Numbered from the stretch's first letter, positions 11,699 to 21,317 are shown. The stretch: 64,000 nucleotides of DNA from Desulfoluna butyratoxydans (GCF_900699765.1 NZ_CAADHO010000002.1:496001-560000); one strand, 5' to 3'. The notes: generated from the letters alone by a model not told the origin. Translations and numbers: made by a program.

Positions 11699-12649
11699 AT
11701 GAAGGTATTGGTGTTTGGGGGCGGTGCCGTGGGGTTGGGACTGGCGTCGTGCCTTGCTGAGGCGGGGGTGACCCCGGATATTGTGACCCGGAAAGAGGGC
11801 GCTGACGCCATTGCGGAAGGGGGGCTCACGCGCACGGGGTTGTTGGGGCAGGCGGTGTTTCGCAACGTGCGGGCCGGGGTGTCCCCGGATGATTTTTCGG
11901 CAAACGGGCCCTATGATTATGTGCTTGTCTGCACCAAGTCCAGCGCCACGGGGGAGGCGGGAAAGGCCCTTTCAGCGGTTCCCGGGCTTCTGGGGCCCGC
12001 CACCTGCGTGGTGCTCTGCCAGAACGGCTGGGGCAACCGGGAGCGGGTTTCCCGCTGGGTGGATCCGGACCGTGTCTACAACGCCCGGGTCATCACCGGG
12101 TTTTCCAGGCCGGCCCCCAACACCAGTCACATCACCGTCCATGTGGCCCCCATCTCCATGGGGCACCTGGAGAGGCCCATGGACGGCGAGCTGGTCCCCC
12201 TGGCAGAGGCCCTCACCACGGGCGGGCTCTCCTGTACCCCGTCCGACGATGTGGGAAAAGACCTCTGGGCCAAGATGCTTTTTAACGGCTCCCTGAATTC
12301 TCTGGGGGCCATCTTCGGCGTGCCCTACGGCAAGCTCTCCCACCACCCCGAAGGGCTGCGCCTGATGCGGTCCGTGGTCAACGAGATTTTTGCGGTGATG
12401 GCCGCGGCCGGTTACCGCACCTGGTGGGAGACCCCGGAGGAGTATTTTGCGGTGCTCACCGGCGATCTTCTTCCCACGGCAGCCAGCCACGTCTCTTCGA
12501 CCCTTCAGGACCTCAAGGCAGGCAAGAAGACCGAGATCGATGCCCTCACCGGCGAGGTGGTTCGCTTAGGGGAAAAACACGGGGTGCCGGTGCCCGTGAA
12601 CCAGACGGTGCTGGATATCATCGGGTTTATGGAAAAGGATTGTGCGTGA
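11699..12649 (+). CDS. panE: Ketopantoate reductase family protein
   Basis: 316 aa. The N-terminal Rossmann domain opens with VLVFGGGAVGLGLASCLAEAG (GxGxxG, NADP type); the C-terminal helical domain carries the ApbA_C pattern (DLWAKMLFNGSLNSLGA, with the catalytic Lys). PanE reduces ketopantoate to pantoate in CoA synthesis, but many paralogues act on other 2-keto acids, so the exact substrate is open. ATG 11699 has AAAGGA upstream. Its stop overlaps the next start (ATGA), showing translational coupling to yjjX. Confidence 0.8.
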   Translation: MKVLVFGGGAVGLGLASCLAEAGVTPDIVTRKEGADAIAEGGLTRTGLLGQAVFRNVRAGVSPDDFSANGPYDYVLVCTKSSATGEAGKALSAVPGLLGPATCVVLCQNGWGNRERVSRWVDPDRVYNARVITGFSRPAPNTSHITVHVAPISMGHLERPMDGELVPLAEALTTGGLSCTPSDDVGKDLWAKMLFNGSLNSLGAIFGVPYGKLSHHPEGLRLMRSVVNEIFAVMAAAGYRTWWETPEEYFAVLTGDLLPTAASHVSSTLQDLKAGKKTEIDALTGEVVRLGEKHGVPVPVNQTVLDIIGFMEKDCA

Positions 12650-13209
12650 TGTCAGAGGACAGTGTTCGGGTGGCCGTGGGCTCGGCCAACCCCAACAAGC
12701 TTGATGCGGTAAAAAGGGCTTTTCAAAGCTTTAACGGGTTCAATAACCTTTCGTTTGTGTCGGTGGCCTCTCCCTCCGGGGTGTCGGACCAGCCAGTGGG
12801 CTATGAGGAGACCCTCAGCGGGGCCGACAACAGGGCCCAGGGGGCCTACGGCGGCTCCGGCTACGGCGTGGGCCTGGAGTCGGGCCTGGTGCCCGTTGCC
12901 GGCACCGAGACCGGATACATGAACCTCACCGCCTGCGTGATTTACGACGGCCAGCGGTTTCACCGGGGCGTGGGCCCGGCCTTTGAGCTCCCCGGCGAGG
13001 TGTGCCGGATGGTTGTGGACGGGGGCTGCGAGCTGGACGAGGCCGTGCATCGGGCCGGGCTTTCCGATAGTCGGCGCATCGGCTATGCCGAAGGGATCAT
13101 CGGCCTTCTCTCAAACGGGGCCGTGACCCGTGCCGATTACATGGTCCCTGCCGTGACCATGGCCCTTGTGGCCCTTGCCGCCTCGGCAAAAGGAGAGGCC
13201 CATGCGTGA
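12649..13209 (+). CDS. yjjX: Non-canonical purine NTP phosphatase (ITP/XTP), YjjX type
   Basis: 186 aa. House-cleaning enzyme that hydrolyses ITP/XTP. SANPNKLDAVKRAF is the family's N-terminal nucleotide motif and GVGLESGL carries the acidic metal-binding residues, both characteristic of DUF84 NTPases. Length fits. The start overlaps the panE stop by one base, and the end overlaps the next start by 8 bp, so the three genes form one operon. Confidence 0.88.
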   Translation: MSEDSVRVAVGSANPNKLDAVKRAFQSFNGFNNLSFVSVASPSGVSDQPVGYEETLSGADNRAQGAYGGSGYGVGLESGLVPVAGTETGYMNLTACVIYDGQRFHRGVGPAFELPGEVCRMVVDGGCELDEAVHRAGLSDSRRIGYAEGIIGLLSNGAVTRADYMVPAVTMALVALAASAKGEAHA

Positions 13210-13981
13210 GGAGCAGACGCTTTCTGTTCTGGGCCAGACCCTTTACACCGTGTGTGTGAAAGGTGACAACCCCGGTGCCGTGCCCATCGTGCTGCTGCAT
13301 GAAGGTCTGGGGTGCGTGGGCATGTGGCACGACTTTCCCGAGGTCCTCAGCCGGGCCACGGGTCGGACGGTCTGGGCTTGGGACCGCTGGGGATACGGCA
13401 AATCATCCCCTTTGACCGAGTGGGAGGCCAACTCCCAGTACCCCGCCTTTGAGGCAGAGACCATGCTGCCGCTGGTGCTTGACGCCCTGGGCCTGGACCA
13501 GGCCCTCTTTTTCGGCCACAGCGACGGCGGCACCATTGCCCTTTTGTTCGGGGCCATGTTTCCCCACCGCACGACCGGGATCGTGGTGGAGGCCTGCCAT
13601 GTGTATGTGGACGAGCTCACCATCGACGGCATTGCCGATGCCGACAGCTATTTTGCCGAGGGCACCTTTCGGGAAAAACTCGCCCGGCACCATGGCGACA
13701 ATACGGAAAAAGCCTTTAGGCGGTGGGCCGACACCTGGCTTTCCCCTTCCCATCGAACCTGGGACATCACCGAGGCCATCTCCGCGGTGGCGGCCCCCAC
13801 CCTGGTGATCCAGGGGGAACACGATCAGTACGGTACCTGGGGACAGGTGGAGGCGATCTGCCGCTCCGTTGCCGGGGCCACGGCCCTTAAGGTGAGCGAT
13901 TGCCGCCACGTGGCCCACCACGAGAAGCGGGACGAGGTGGTGGCCGCCCTGGTCGATTTCTACGATCGGGCCGCTTCCTGA
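13202..13981 (+). CDS. Alpha/beta hydrolase
   Basis: 259 aa, cytosolic (no signal peptide). Alpha/beta hydrolase fold with HEGLG oxyanion region, nucleophile Ser107 in FGHSDGG, acid Asp in GEHDQYG and a C-terminal His in CRHVAHHE. Start ATG 13202 overlaps the yjjX end. The substrate is not predictable; esters or C-C bonds are typical of the family. Last gene of the panE-yjjX operon. Confidence 0.85.
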   Translation: MREEQTLSVLGQTLYTVCVKGDNPGAVPIVLLHEGLGCVGMWHDFPEVLSRATGRTVWAWDRWGYGKSSPLTEWEANSQYPAFEAETMLPLVLDALGLDQALFFGHSDGGTIALLFGAMFPHRTTGIVVEACHVYVDELTIDGIADADSYFAEGTFREKLARHHGDNTEKAFRRWADTWLSPSHRTWDITEAISAVAAPTLVIQGEHDQYGTWGQVEAICRSVAGATALKVSDCRHVAHHEKRDEVVAALVDFYDRAAS

Positions 13982-14161
13982 AGCCCTGGGAACCCGCCTT
14001 GAACCTTTGGGGGAAGGGGTGTATATTGAAATGGAATCAGTTGGATAGGCGCGGAATCCTTGCGGGCGGTGTGTCGCCTGCAAAGGGCGGTTACGGCCGT
14101 GGGGCCAAGCCCGGTGCCGCGAACCGCTTCGTGCCTGACACGCCCTGTGCCGGGAGGTCCT

Positions 14162-14404
14162 ATGAGTACCATTATTCATCTCGACCCGGAAGCGATGTCC
14201 CGCCTTGCGACGTTGGAACGGCGTTTCGGGCTGGATCGGCGTGAACCGTTTGAGCGCCGACAGGGGTATGGGGTGCTCCACAGCGCCGAAGAGGGCGGCG
14301 TGGAGAATCGGTGTATTTTGGAACGGAGACGTTCCAGTGAGCGTCGTTTCGGATGGTTTCGCATGGGCCGATGGAGCAGCTCCTGCGATAAAGGCCCCGC
14401 ATGA
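14162..14404 (+). CDS. Small Arg-rich hypothetical protein
   Basis: 80 aa. GGGAGG lies at good distance from ATG 14162. The protein is strongly basic with paired arginines (ERRFGLDRREPFERRQ, ERRRSSERRFGWF). No family recognised. It is the first of two tandem short ORFs of similar character. The repeated RR pairs and a real ribosome site argue for translation, but a chance frame in GC-rich DNA cannot be excluded. Confidence 0.45.
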   Translation: MSTIIHLDPEAMSRLATLERRFGLDRREPFERRQGYGVLHSAEEGGVENRCILERRRSSERRFGWFRMGRWSSSCDKGPA

Positions 14405-14434
14405 GGTACCGCCGAAACGGCAAAGGGGGGCTGT

Positions 14435-14647
14435 ATGGCAGAAACCCAGGAGAGGAGAGACGGGAATAACGATCGATTTCGCTTTGATACCTATCCGAAA
14501 TGGCGACGCCGGGGCAACGAACGGCGTCAACGGGGCACTTTCGAGGGGAAAGGGCTCTTCAGGCGTCGGCCGGGGGATCGGCGCATCGGATTTCTGGCGC
14601 GCATCTCACGATACATCTTTCCCAGGGGATTTCCCGAAGATCGGTAA
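14435..14647 (+). CDS. Small Arg-rich hypothetical protein, second
   Basis: 70 aa. ATG 14435 follows a GGGGGG ribosome-binding region. Paired arginines run throughout (PKWRRRGNERRQRG, LFRRRPGDRRIGF) and the C-terminus is mildly hydrophobic. It ends 45 bp before a perfect terminator hairpin, which supports a short transcript carrying this and the previous ORF. Confidence 0.45.
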   Translation: MAETQERRDGNNDRFRFDTYPKWRRRGNERRQRGTFEGKGLFRRRPGDRRIGFLARISRYIFPRGFPEDR

Positions 14648-14691
14648 CCATGTCAAAGGCCCCGGCCTTCGGGTACCGGGGCTCCAATACC

Positions 14692-14724
14692 AAGGCGAGG
14701 TTCCATGGAACCTCGCCTTTTTTT
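14692..14724 (+). terminator. Rho-independent terminator
   Basis: Perfect stem AAGGCGAGGTTCC / GGAACCTCGCCTT followed by a run of seven T. It closes the transcript of the two small Arg-rich ORFs and insulates phoB. Confidence 0.88.
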
Positions 14725-14783
14725 ATGGCGCGGCGGCATGGGGGCCCTTGGAAAACGGGGATATTATACGATCCATACCTCCG

Positions 14784-14805
14784 CCTAACACAAGCCTAAC
14801 ACAAC
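14784..14805 (+). promoter_or_regulatory. Candidate Pho box upstream of phoB
   Basis: Two direct repeats CCTAACACAAG and CCTAACACAAC, exactly 11 bp apart, about 70 bp before the phoB start. The 11-bp direct-repeat geometry is that of PhoB/PhoP sites, and the same CCTAAC pair occurs upstream of pstS. This suggests autoregulation of phoBR. Confidence 0.6.
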
Positions 14806-14875
14806 GGGTTTACAACCTACAGCACCCTTGACGGGCTCGTTGGCCGTCAATGCCACCCTTTCCATGGAGAACGTG

Positions 14876-15574
14876 ATGAAACCCAAAGCACATATGCTGG
14901 TCGTGGATGATGAAGAGGACATTCTGGACCTGGTGAAATACAACCTCGAACGGGAAGGCTACAAGGTGACCTGTACGGGAAGCGGGGAGCGGGCCGTGGA
15001 GATCGCCAGGCGCGAAGCCGTGGACCTTATTGTTCTGGACCTCATGCTTCCCGGTATCGACGGGCTGGAGGTGACCCGCAGCCTTAAAGGGAGTCCTTCC
15101 ACCGCGGATATTCCCATTGTGATGCTTTCGGCCAAGGGAGAAGAGGCCGACATCGTCACCGGCCTGGAGCTGGGCGCCGATGATTACGTGCCCAAGCCCT
15201 TCAGCCCCCGGGAACTCCTGGCACGGGTCCGGGCGGTGAGGCGGCGCACCGACAAGGGAGAAAGGGACGCATCCATGGATGAGGTGCTCCTCTTGGGGGA
15301 GATCGAGATCCGTCCCGGCAGGGTCCAGGTGAAGGTGCAGGGTCAGGGGGTGGAACTCACCTTCTCCGAGTTTTCCCTGCTGCTGCTCCTGGCCCGGCGA
15401 CCCGGCTGGGTCTTTACCCGGTCCCAGATCGTGGACGGCATCCGGGGAGACAACTACGCGGTCACGGATCGCAGCGTGGACGTGATTGTGGCCGGGCTGC
15501 GCAAGAAACTCGGAGCCTGCAGTCAATATGTCGAAACGGTCCGGGGTATCGGTTATCGGTTCAAAGAGGTCTAA
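14876..15574 (+). CDS. phoB: Phosphate regulon response regulator PhoB
   Basis: 232 aa OmpR/PhoB-type regulator. The receiver domain (1-120) has acidic DDEED at the N-terminus, phospho-acceptor Asp55 in VLDLMLPG, Ser in MLSAKG and Lys in PKPFS. The winged-helix output domain (about 135-232) has LTFSEFSLLLLLARRPG and RSVDVIVAGLRKKLG. ATG 14876 has GGAGA at proper spacing; ATG 14864 and TTG 14828 lie further upstream. phoR follows and the pst operon is nearby, so PhoB is the natural assignment. Confidence 0.92.
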   Translation: MKPKAHMLVVDDEEDILDLVKYNLEREGYKVTCTGSGERAVEIARREAVDLIVLDLMLPGIDGLEVTRSLKGSPSTADIPIVMLSAKGEEADIVTGLELGADDYVPKPFSPRELLARVRAVRRRTDKGERDASMDEVLLLGEIEIRPGRVQVKVQGQGVELTFSEFSLLLLLARRPGWVFTRSQIVDGIRGDNYAVTDRSVDVIVAGLRKKLGACSQYVETVRGIGYRFKEV

Positions 15575-15619
15575 AGGGGCCGTAAACGCAGTGTATAAGG
15601 CCTTTTTACCGTCACGAGA

Positions 15620-15722
15620 CTTATGACTGTCGGTCAAACAGGCTTTGCGAACGACTCGGACCGGCCGAAATCGGAACGTTTTTGCGGAGTTTTTTTCAAA
15701 AAGTGACCCGCCGGAGCCAAGC
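15620..15722. repeat. Backbone repeat, right-end half
   Basis: Carries GGTCAAACAGGCTT, then CGGAACGTTTTTGCGGAG followed by a T run and GTGACCCGCCGGAGCC, the right-hand half of the element seen complete at 28.1 kb. It lies between phoB and phoR, where it could affect how much message reaches phoR. Confidence 0.6.
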
Positions 15723-15768
15723 TTAACAGTTACCTTTATCTTTTATACAGGCAGGCAAGCATACACCC

Positions 15769-17535
15769 ATGATACAGCGCAAACGTCTTTTCTGGCAGCT
15801 TTTCCCTTCCTATGTGGGAATCCTCGTCCTGGCCCTTACCGCGGTGAGCCTTCTGGCCATCTCCTCCATGACCTCCTTTTATCACCACCAGACCCTTCGG
15901 GACCTGGAGTCCCTGGCCGGTGTCATGGGCCTTCGGGTGGGCCCCCTCATGGAAGGGGGGCGTGTATCCGACATCGACGCTTACTGCAAGGCGTCGTCCC
16001 AACGATCCGGCAGCCGCGTGACCGTCATCGACCGGGACGGGTGGGTCCTGGGGGATTCCACAAAGGATTCGGGTGCCATGGAAAATCACGGGGCCCGTCC
16101 CGAGGTGGTGAAGGCCCTCGACGGATTGACGGGCTCGTCCATCCGTTTCAGCGCCACCTTGAGCACCAACATGATGTATGTGGCCATTCCCATTGAGCAG
16201 GACAATGTGGTGCTTGGGGTGGTGCGCACGGCGCTTCCCATGACGGCCCTAGAAGGCGAGGTTCGCTCCGTTCAGAAACGCATCCTCTTCTGGGGGCTGG
16301 CCACTGCCCTGGTGGCCGGGTTCATCAGCCTCGTGGTCTCCCGGAAGATCAGCCGCCCCATTTCCGACATGCAGCGGAGTGCGCGCCTTTTTGCCGAAGG
16401 GGACTTCAGCCACAAGCTTTACGTCCCTGACTCTTTAGAGATCGGCGGGCTTGCCGAGTCCATGAACCAGATGGCACATCAGCTGGATGAGCGCATCCGC
16501 ACCACCACCCGTCAGAGGAACGAGATGGAGGCCGTGCTCTCGAGCATGGTGGAAGGGGTGATGGCCGTGGACGCCGACTTTTCCATCATCAGCATGAACG
16601 CCGCGGCCCACGGAATTTTCGGCCTGGTGCCGGGGGAGGCCGTGGGGTTCGGGGTGTCCGAAGCGATTCGAAATATCGCCTTTATCCGTTTTGTGGAAAA
16701 GGCCGCGGGAACGTCCGAGGCCATGGAGGAGGACATCAAGCTCTGGGACAACCGGGAGACCCTGCTCCACAGTCGGAGTACCCCTTTGAAGGGGGTGGGG
16801 GAGATGCGCCTGGGAACCCTCATCGTGTTTAACGACGTCACCCGCATGCGTCGGCTGGAGAGTATGCGCCGGGACTTTGCCGCCAACGCCTCCCATGAAA
16901 TGCGCACCCCGTTGACGTGCATCAAGGGCGCCGTGGAGACGATCCTTCTGGAAAAAGAGAAGCTCCCCGAGAGCCATGATCGTTTTTACACCATCATTGA
17001 AAAGAACGTGGAGCGGATGACCCACCTCATCGAGGACCTTCTGGAGCTCTCCCGCATCGAACAGCAGCAGGGCGGGCTTTCCCTGGCACCGTCCCAGGTG
17101 GACGGGGTGCTGGAGACCAGCCTTACTCTTCTTTCGGGGAGCGCCGACGCCAAGGAGGTGACCCTGGAGGTGACAGGGGCCAAAGGGGTGATGGCCACCT
17201 TTGACCCCATGCTTCTGGAGCGTGCCGTGGTGAACCTTCTGGACAATGCCATCAAGTACAGCCCGGCCCGGAGCACCGTCACCGTGGATGTGGCACGAAC
17301 CGAGGACAGAGTGGAGATCCGGGTGTCGGACCAGGGGGGCGGAATCCCCGCCGAGCACATCCCCCGGCTCTTCGAGCGCTTTTATCGGGTGGACAGCGCC
17401 CGGAGCCGGAAGCTCGGGGGCACAGGCCTGGGCCTTGCCATCGTCAAGCACGTGATGCACCTGCTCAACGGGGAGGTGCGGGTGGAAAGCACCCCGGAAA
17501 AAGGCTCCACCTTTACCCTGGTTGTTCCAACCTGA
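15769..17535 (+). CDS. phoR: Phosphate regulon sensor histidine kinase PhoR
   Basis: 588 aa inner-membrane kinase. TM1 is at about residues 8-32, followed by a ~130-residue extracytoplasmic sensor, TM2 at about 172-190, a HAMP segment (RKISRPISDMQRSARLFAEGDF), a PAS domain, HisKA with phospho-accepting His376 in NASHEMRTPLT, and HATPase (NLLDNAIKYSP; DQGGGIP; GGTGLGLAIV). The kinase domains are complete. It pairs with PhoB just upstream and probably responds through the PstSCAB-PhoU system encoded 2 kb away. Confidence 0.92.
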   Translation: MIQRKRLFWQLFPSYVGILVLALTAVSLLAISSMTSFYHHQTLRDLESLAGVMGLRVGPLMEGGRVSDIDAYCKASSQRSGSRVTVIDRDGWVLGDSTKDSGAMENHGARPEVVKALDGLTGSSIRFSATLSTNMMYVAIPIEQDNVVLGVVRTALPMTALEGEVRSVQKRILFWGLATALVAGFISLVVSRKISRPISDMQRSARLFAEGDFSHKLYVPDSLEIGGLAESMNQMAHQLDERIRTTTRQRNEMEAVLSSMVEGVMAVDADFSIISMNAAAHGIFGLVPGEAVGFGVSEAIRNIAFIRFVEKAAGTSEAMEEDIKLWDNRETLLHSRSTPLKGVGEMRLGTLIVFNDVTRMRRLESMRRDFAANASHEMRTPLTCIKGAVETILLEKEKLPESHDRFYTIIEKNVERMTHLIEDLLELSRIEQQQGGLSLAPSQVDGVLETSLTLLSGSADAKEVTLEVTGAKGVMATFDPMLLERAVVNLLDNAIKYSPARSTVTVDVARTEDRVEIRVSDQGGGIPAEHIPRLFERFYRVDSARSRKLGGTGLGLAIVKHVMHLLNGEVRVESTPEKGSTFTLVVPT

Positions 17536-17560
17536 AAAAACAGAAAGCCAGGAAAAACAG

Positions 17561-17607
17561 ACCCGGAGAGCCGAGCGAATTCACAACGCTCAGCTCTCCG
17601 GGTTTTT
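17561..17607. terminator. Bidirectional terminator between phoR and the GT39-like gene
   Basis: ACCCGGAGAGC pairs with GCTCTCCGGGT; there are T runs on the plus side and A-rich sequence upstream that serves the convergent minus-strand gene. Confidence 0.8.
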
Positions 17608-17622
17608 TGTTGCGGTTTTGTT

Positions 17623-19257
17623 TTACAGGCCCCGGACAAACAGGAGACTCCCGCCCTTTTCAAGGGGAACCTTTTCCACAATGGTCACCGGCACCATGGA
17701 GAGGGCTTCCGGGAGGTGATCCGCGGCATCGGACTGCATGAGCAAGGTGTCATAATCGGGGTCCCCCCCTTTGAGGATGTCAAAGCAGCGATCCAGGTTG
17801 TCGGTGTTGAGCAGGTGAAGCCGCCCGTAAAAACAGAGGGAGGCCCGGAGGCGGCGGTCCACCCCGTAGGCAGCGGTGCCCTTGTGGGGGTGGGTTTTGA
17901 TGGCGGTGATCAGGGGGCGGATCTCAGAGGCCCGGTGACCGGTCATGGCGGAAAAGGGGCCGTTGGCCAGGGTCACCCAGAGGATGGCGGTGACGGTGAG
18001 GAGTCTCCCCGTGCGGGTGAGGGGGATGGCCTTTACCACGCAGGTGACGGCGGCCAGGACCAGCTCTGCGGCGGCAAAGGGAGAGAAGAGGTCGCCCCGG
18101 AGGAGCCCCGGCAGGAGGGCGTGGTCGGTGCGAAGGCTAAAGGGGCGCAGGCCCGGGGAGAGGGCCAGGATGAACAGGATCAGAATCACCGCCCAGGACC
18201 AGGCTGCGGCAAAGGGGCGGACCCACATGGGCATTCCGTCCTTCAGGACAAAGGCTGCCATGAGGGCCAGGGGGGGGAGTATCGGGCTGAGCCCCGTCTC
18301 ACCGGTGATGGTGGGGAGAAGGGAAGCAAGGAACCAGAAGATAATGAACATGGGGGCAGGAGACAGGGTACCGCTGCGCAAGGTGCGGGCTGTAACGCGT
18401 CCCACATAGATAAAGAACAGGGGCGTCCAGGGCCAGGTCTGGGCAAGGATCTGAAGGGCCAGCTTGGTGGGTGCCGGTGGCGGACCCGGGTCCGATGCGG
18501 GAATCCAGAATCCCTGGGTAAGGGGTGCTGCCGTGTGGCCGATGACCTGGGTAGCCATGCCTCCGCTTGTGAAGACGAGGAGGGCCAGAAGAGCGGCCAG
18601 GTGAAAAAAGAGATGGCTGACATGGCTGGCTTTTTCCGGGCCTCGGGAGCTGATAAACCAGACGATGCCCGCGGCCCACACACAGGCGATGAGCAGGAGC
18701 CCGTCCCATGAGCTGGTGAGAAAGGCTCCGGCCGTTGCCGTCCCCGCCATGAGGATCCAGGGAGGGGAATCGTCCACAAAGGTTCGAAAAGTTGCCGTCA
18801 CCGAAGCCATCAGGAAAAAAAGCAGGGCCGGGTCCCGGCCGATCCACCCGGCACCGAAGGCAAAACCGGGCATGGTGGCCAGAAGGGCCGTGGCAAGGAG
18901 CGCAAACCTGCTTTTTCCGTAGCGCAGGGCAAAGCAGAAGAAGAGCACCAGGGTTCCCAGGCTGAAAAGGGCCGACGTCAGGCGAAGGGGAGCCATGCCC
19001 TCCAGAAAGGGGGCTGTGGCATGGGACAGTGTGGCCGCTGCAAGGGGGTAGAGCGGGGGAAGGCCTGCGAGGTACTCCCGAACCGTGGCCAGGGAGAGGG
19101 ATGGGGCCGCGGCCATGTGCAGGGCGGCTGCCGCCGTCACCGGGTCATCGGTGGCAAGGGGAGCCTCTCCCACCAGGCCGGTAATGGGGAGAGTGAAGGC
19201 TGACACCAGCACCAGGGTCAGGAACAGGGCGACCCGCGGGTTGTTGATTCGGACCAT
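17623..19257 (-). CDS. Multi-pass membrane glycosyltransferase-like protein (GT39/ArnT type)
   Basis: About 544 aa with roughly a dozen hydrophobic segments. The N-terminal arrangement of one TM helix, a periplasmic loop with an acidic pair (ATDDPVTAAA) and the later GRDPALLFFLMAS resembles polyprenol-phosphate-sugar-dependent glycosyltransferases of the ArnT/PMT superfamily. The acceptor is unknown. ATG 19257 is preferred over the longer frame from 19335, whose first 26 residues are proline/charge rich and do not look like a membrane N-terminus. It is convergent with phoR; its position within the Pho cluster may be incidental. Confidence 0.6.
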   Translation of the reverse strand: MVRINNPRVALFLTLVLVSAFTLPITGLVGEAPLATDDPVTAAAALHMAAAPSLSLATVREYLAGLPPLYPLAAATLSHATAPFLEGMAPLRLTSALFSLGTLVLFFCFALRYGKSRFALLATALLATMPGFAFGAGWIGRDPALLFFLMASVTATFRTFVDDSPPWILMAGTATAGAFLTSSWDGLLLIACVWAAGIVWFISSRGPEKASHVSHLFFHLAALLALLVFTSGGMATQVIGHTAAPLTQGFWIPASDPGPPPAPTKLALQILAQTWPWTPLFFIYVGRVTARTLRSGTLSPAPMFIIFWFLASLLPTITGETGLSPILPPLALMAAFVLKDGMPMWVRPFAAAWSWAVILILFILALSPGLRPFSLRTDHALLPGLLRGDLFSPFAAAELVLAAVTCVVKAIPLTRTGRLLTVTAILWVTLANGPFSAMTGHRASEIRPLITAIKTHPHKGTAAYGVDRRLRASLCFYGRLHLLNTDNLDRCFDILKGGDPDYDTLLMQSDAADHLPEALSMVPVTIVEKVPLEKGGSLLFVRGL

Positions 19258-19510
19258 GGCTCTCTGCAGTATGGGCCCGCTTGAAAAGGGCCGCGTCGGG
19301 TGGTTTGGGTTGAAAAGGTGCCGGGGCAGACCCATCCTTCACCAGACAGGATAGGTTTTGATGTACTTGTTTATTATGTTGGTTGAGTGTTTTAACTAAA
19401 GAACATTGGTTATCAGGCCGAAAAAGTCAAGACAATTTCATGGGGACGTGGGTGGGAAATGCCGGGGGACCCGGAGAGCCCCTTGCAAAGGGGCCCGTCC
19501 GGCAACAAGG

Positions 19511-20173
19511 TTAATCCAGGGCTTCTGTGTGGCGGATGATCTCACCCTTGCGCATGTAGATCACCTCTTCTGCGATGTTGGTGGCGTGATCGGCAATGCG
19601 CTCCAGGTGCCGGGAGACAAGAAAGAGGTTGATGAGGTACCCGGCTTCGTCCGGGGTTTGGGAGATGACCTCCTTGATGCGGTCGTAGGCCGCATTGCGC
19701 ATGGCGTCCACCTCTTCATCCATAAAGCGGACCTTTTCGGCCATCTCGTCGTCCTGGCGGACAAAGGCATCCAGGCTCATTTTGAGCATCAGCCCGGCTT
19801 TGTCCGCCATTTCTGTGTAATCGTAGGTGAAGCCCGGCTTTTTTTTGGACGCCAGTGTTTTGATGCGTACGGCGATGTTCACGGCCTGGTCGGCAATGCG
19901 CTCCAGGTCGTTGTTGATCTTGATGACCACCACCAGGGATCTCAAATCACCGGCCACGGGCTGGTGCAGGGCCAGGACCTTAAGGCACTCCTCTTCGATC
20001 TGGACCTCCTTTAAGTCGATCTCCTCGTCTTTTTCAATGATCTCCCGGGCCAGGTCCAGGTCCATGTCGTTCAATGCGCGGATGGCCAGCCGGAAGCGGT
20101 CTTCGGTGAGGGCTCCCAACGAGAGGAGCATGCGCCGGATTTTATCAAGTTCCCGTTGCAGATGGATGGTCAT
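19511..20173 (-). CDS. phoU: Phosphate signalling protein PhoU
   Basis: 220 aa, all-helical, two tandem PhoU repeats with the metal-binding signatures (ERIADQAVNIAVR; ERIADHATNIAEEV). It links transporter state to PhoR and restrains phosphate uptake. It is the last gene of the pst operon. The 260-bp gap from pstB contains a backbone repeat. Confidence 0.95.
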   Translation of the reverse strand: MTIHLQRELDKIRRMLLSLGALTEDRFRLAIRALNDMDLDLAREIIEKDEEIDLKEVQIEEECLKVLALHQPVAGDLRSLVVVIKINNDLERIADQAVNIAVRIKTLASKKKPGFTYDYTEMADKAGLMLKMSLDAFVRQDDEMAEKVRFMDEEVDAMRNAAYDRIKEVISQTPDEAGYLINLFLVSRHLERIADHATNIAEEVIYMRKGEIIRHTEALD

Positions 20174-20244
20174 GGTTTATCTCTATCACCCGGCACACCG
20201 GGTGCCTCCTTGAAGGTAAAAAAACAATAAATGCTTAAAAAGAG

Positions 20245-20424
20245 GCCTCCGGCGGTCCTGCCGGGGGCTAAACGTTTTCATGATCTTATAACGACGGGTT
20301 TAATAAACAGGTCGTGCTCAATTACATTTAGGAACCGTCGCGAATGACCTCAACCTGAGGCACGAAGGTTGAGGTCATTCGCAGCCTGGGGTCCAGGGGA
20401 TCATCCCCTGGCCGCCGGAGGCAT
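20245..20424. repeat. Complete backbone repeat between pstB and phoU
   Basis: Bounded by GCCTCCGGCGGTCCTGCC and CTGGCCGCCGGAGGCATGC, about 180 bp. It includes hairpin GAATGACCTCAACC / GGTTGAGGTCATTC and CCAGGGGATCATCCCCTGG, the latter shared with the copy near 1.27 kb. Confidence 0.72.
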
Positions 20425-20434
20425 GCTTTTTCCC

Positions 20435-21211
20435 TTACCCGAACCGGCCGGTGATGTAGTCTTCGGTCTCTTTTTTCACCGGTTTGGTGAACAGGGTGTT
20501 GGTGTCCCCCACCTCCACGAGTTTGCCCATGTAGAAGAAGGCGGTGGTGTCGGAGACCCGGGCCGCCTGCTGCATGTTGTGGGTGACGATGATGATGGTG
20601 TAGCGCTCCTTGAGCTCCAGGACGAGTTCCTCGATTTTCTGGGTGGCGATGGGGTCCAGGGCCGAGGCGGGCTCGTCCATGAGCAGGATCTCCGGTTCCA
20701 CGGCCAGGGCCCGGGCAATGCAGAGGCGCTGCTGCTGCCCCCCGGAGAGTCCTAAGGCGGGTTTGTGGAGGCGGTCTTTGACCTCGTCCCAGAGGGCGGC
20801 CTGGATCAGGCTTCGTTCCACCCGGGAGGCCACCATGGATTTGTTGGTGATGCCGTTCACCTTGAGGCCGTAAGCCACGTTGTCGTAGATGCTTTTGGGA
20901 AAGGGGTTGGGCTTCTGAAACACCATGCCGATGTGCCGCCTGAGGAAGACCACGTCGATTTTTTTCTCCAGGATGTTCTTCCCCTCAAAGATCACCTCCC
21001 CCTCGCTGCGGGTTCCTGCGGTAAGGTCGTTCATGCGGTTCAGGCACCGTAGAAAAGAGCTCTTTCCGCACCCCGAAGGGCCGATGAGGGCGGTGACCTG
21101 CCTTTCGGCAAAGGGCAGGGTGATCCCGTGGAGGGCTTGGAAGTCTCCGTAGAAAAGGCTCAGGTCCCTGGCGTGGATAATGGTGTCGTGGGTCTCGTTT
21201 TGTCGGGTCAT
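20435..21211 (-). CDS. pstB: Phosphate ABC transporter ATP-binding protein
   Basis: 258 aa. Walker [10 protein letters not shown], signature LSGGQQQR, Walker [13 protein letters not shown] and a switch His in IVTHNMQQA are all present. Energises phosphate import by PstSCA and takes part in PhoR signalling. Confidence 0.97.
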   Translation of the reverse strand: MTRQNETHDTIIHARDLSLFYGDFQALHGITLPFAERQVTALIGPSGCGKSSFLRCLNRMNDLTAGTRSEGEVIFEGKNILEKKIDVVFLRRHIGMVFQKPNPFPKSIYDNVAYGLKVNGITNKSMVASRVERSLIQAALWDEVKDRLHKPALGLSGGQQQRLCIARALAVEPEILLMDEPASALDPIATQKIEELVLELKERYTIIIVTHNMQQAARVSDTTAFFYMGKLVEVGDTNTLFTKPVKKETEDYITGRFG

Positions 21212-21317
21212 GTTAAGTCACTTTTTATGAATGATACGTTTTTCGGTAACGGTTCTGTTTAAAAACACGCGGCGAGAACGTGTCCTGTAGCCTCGACGCT
21301 TGTGAACCAGCCCGTAG

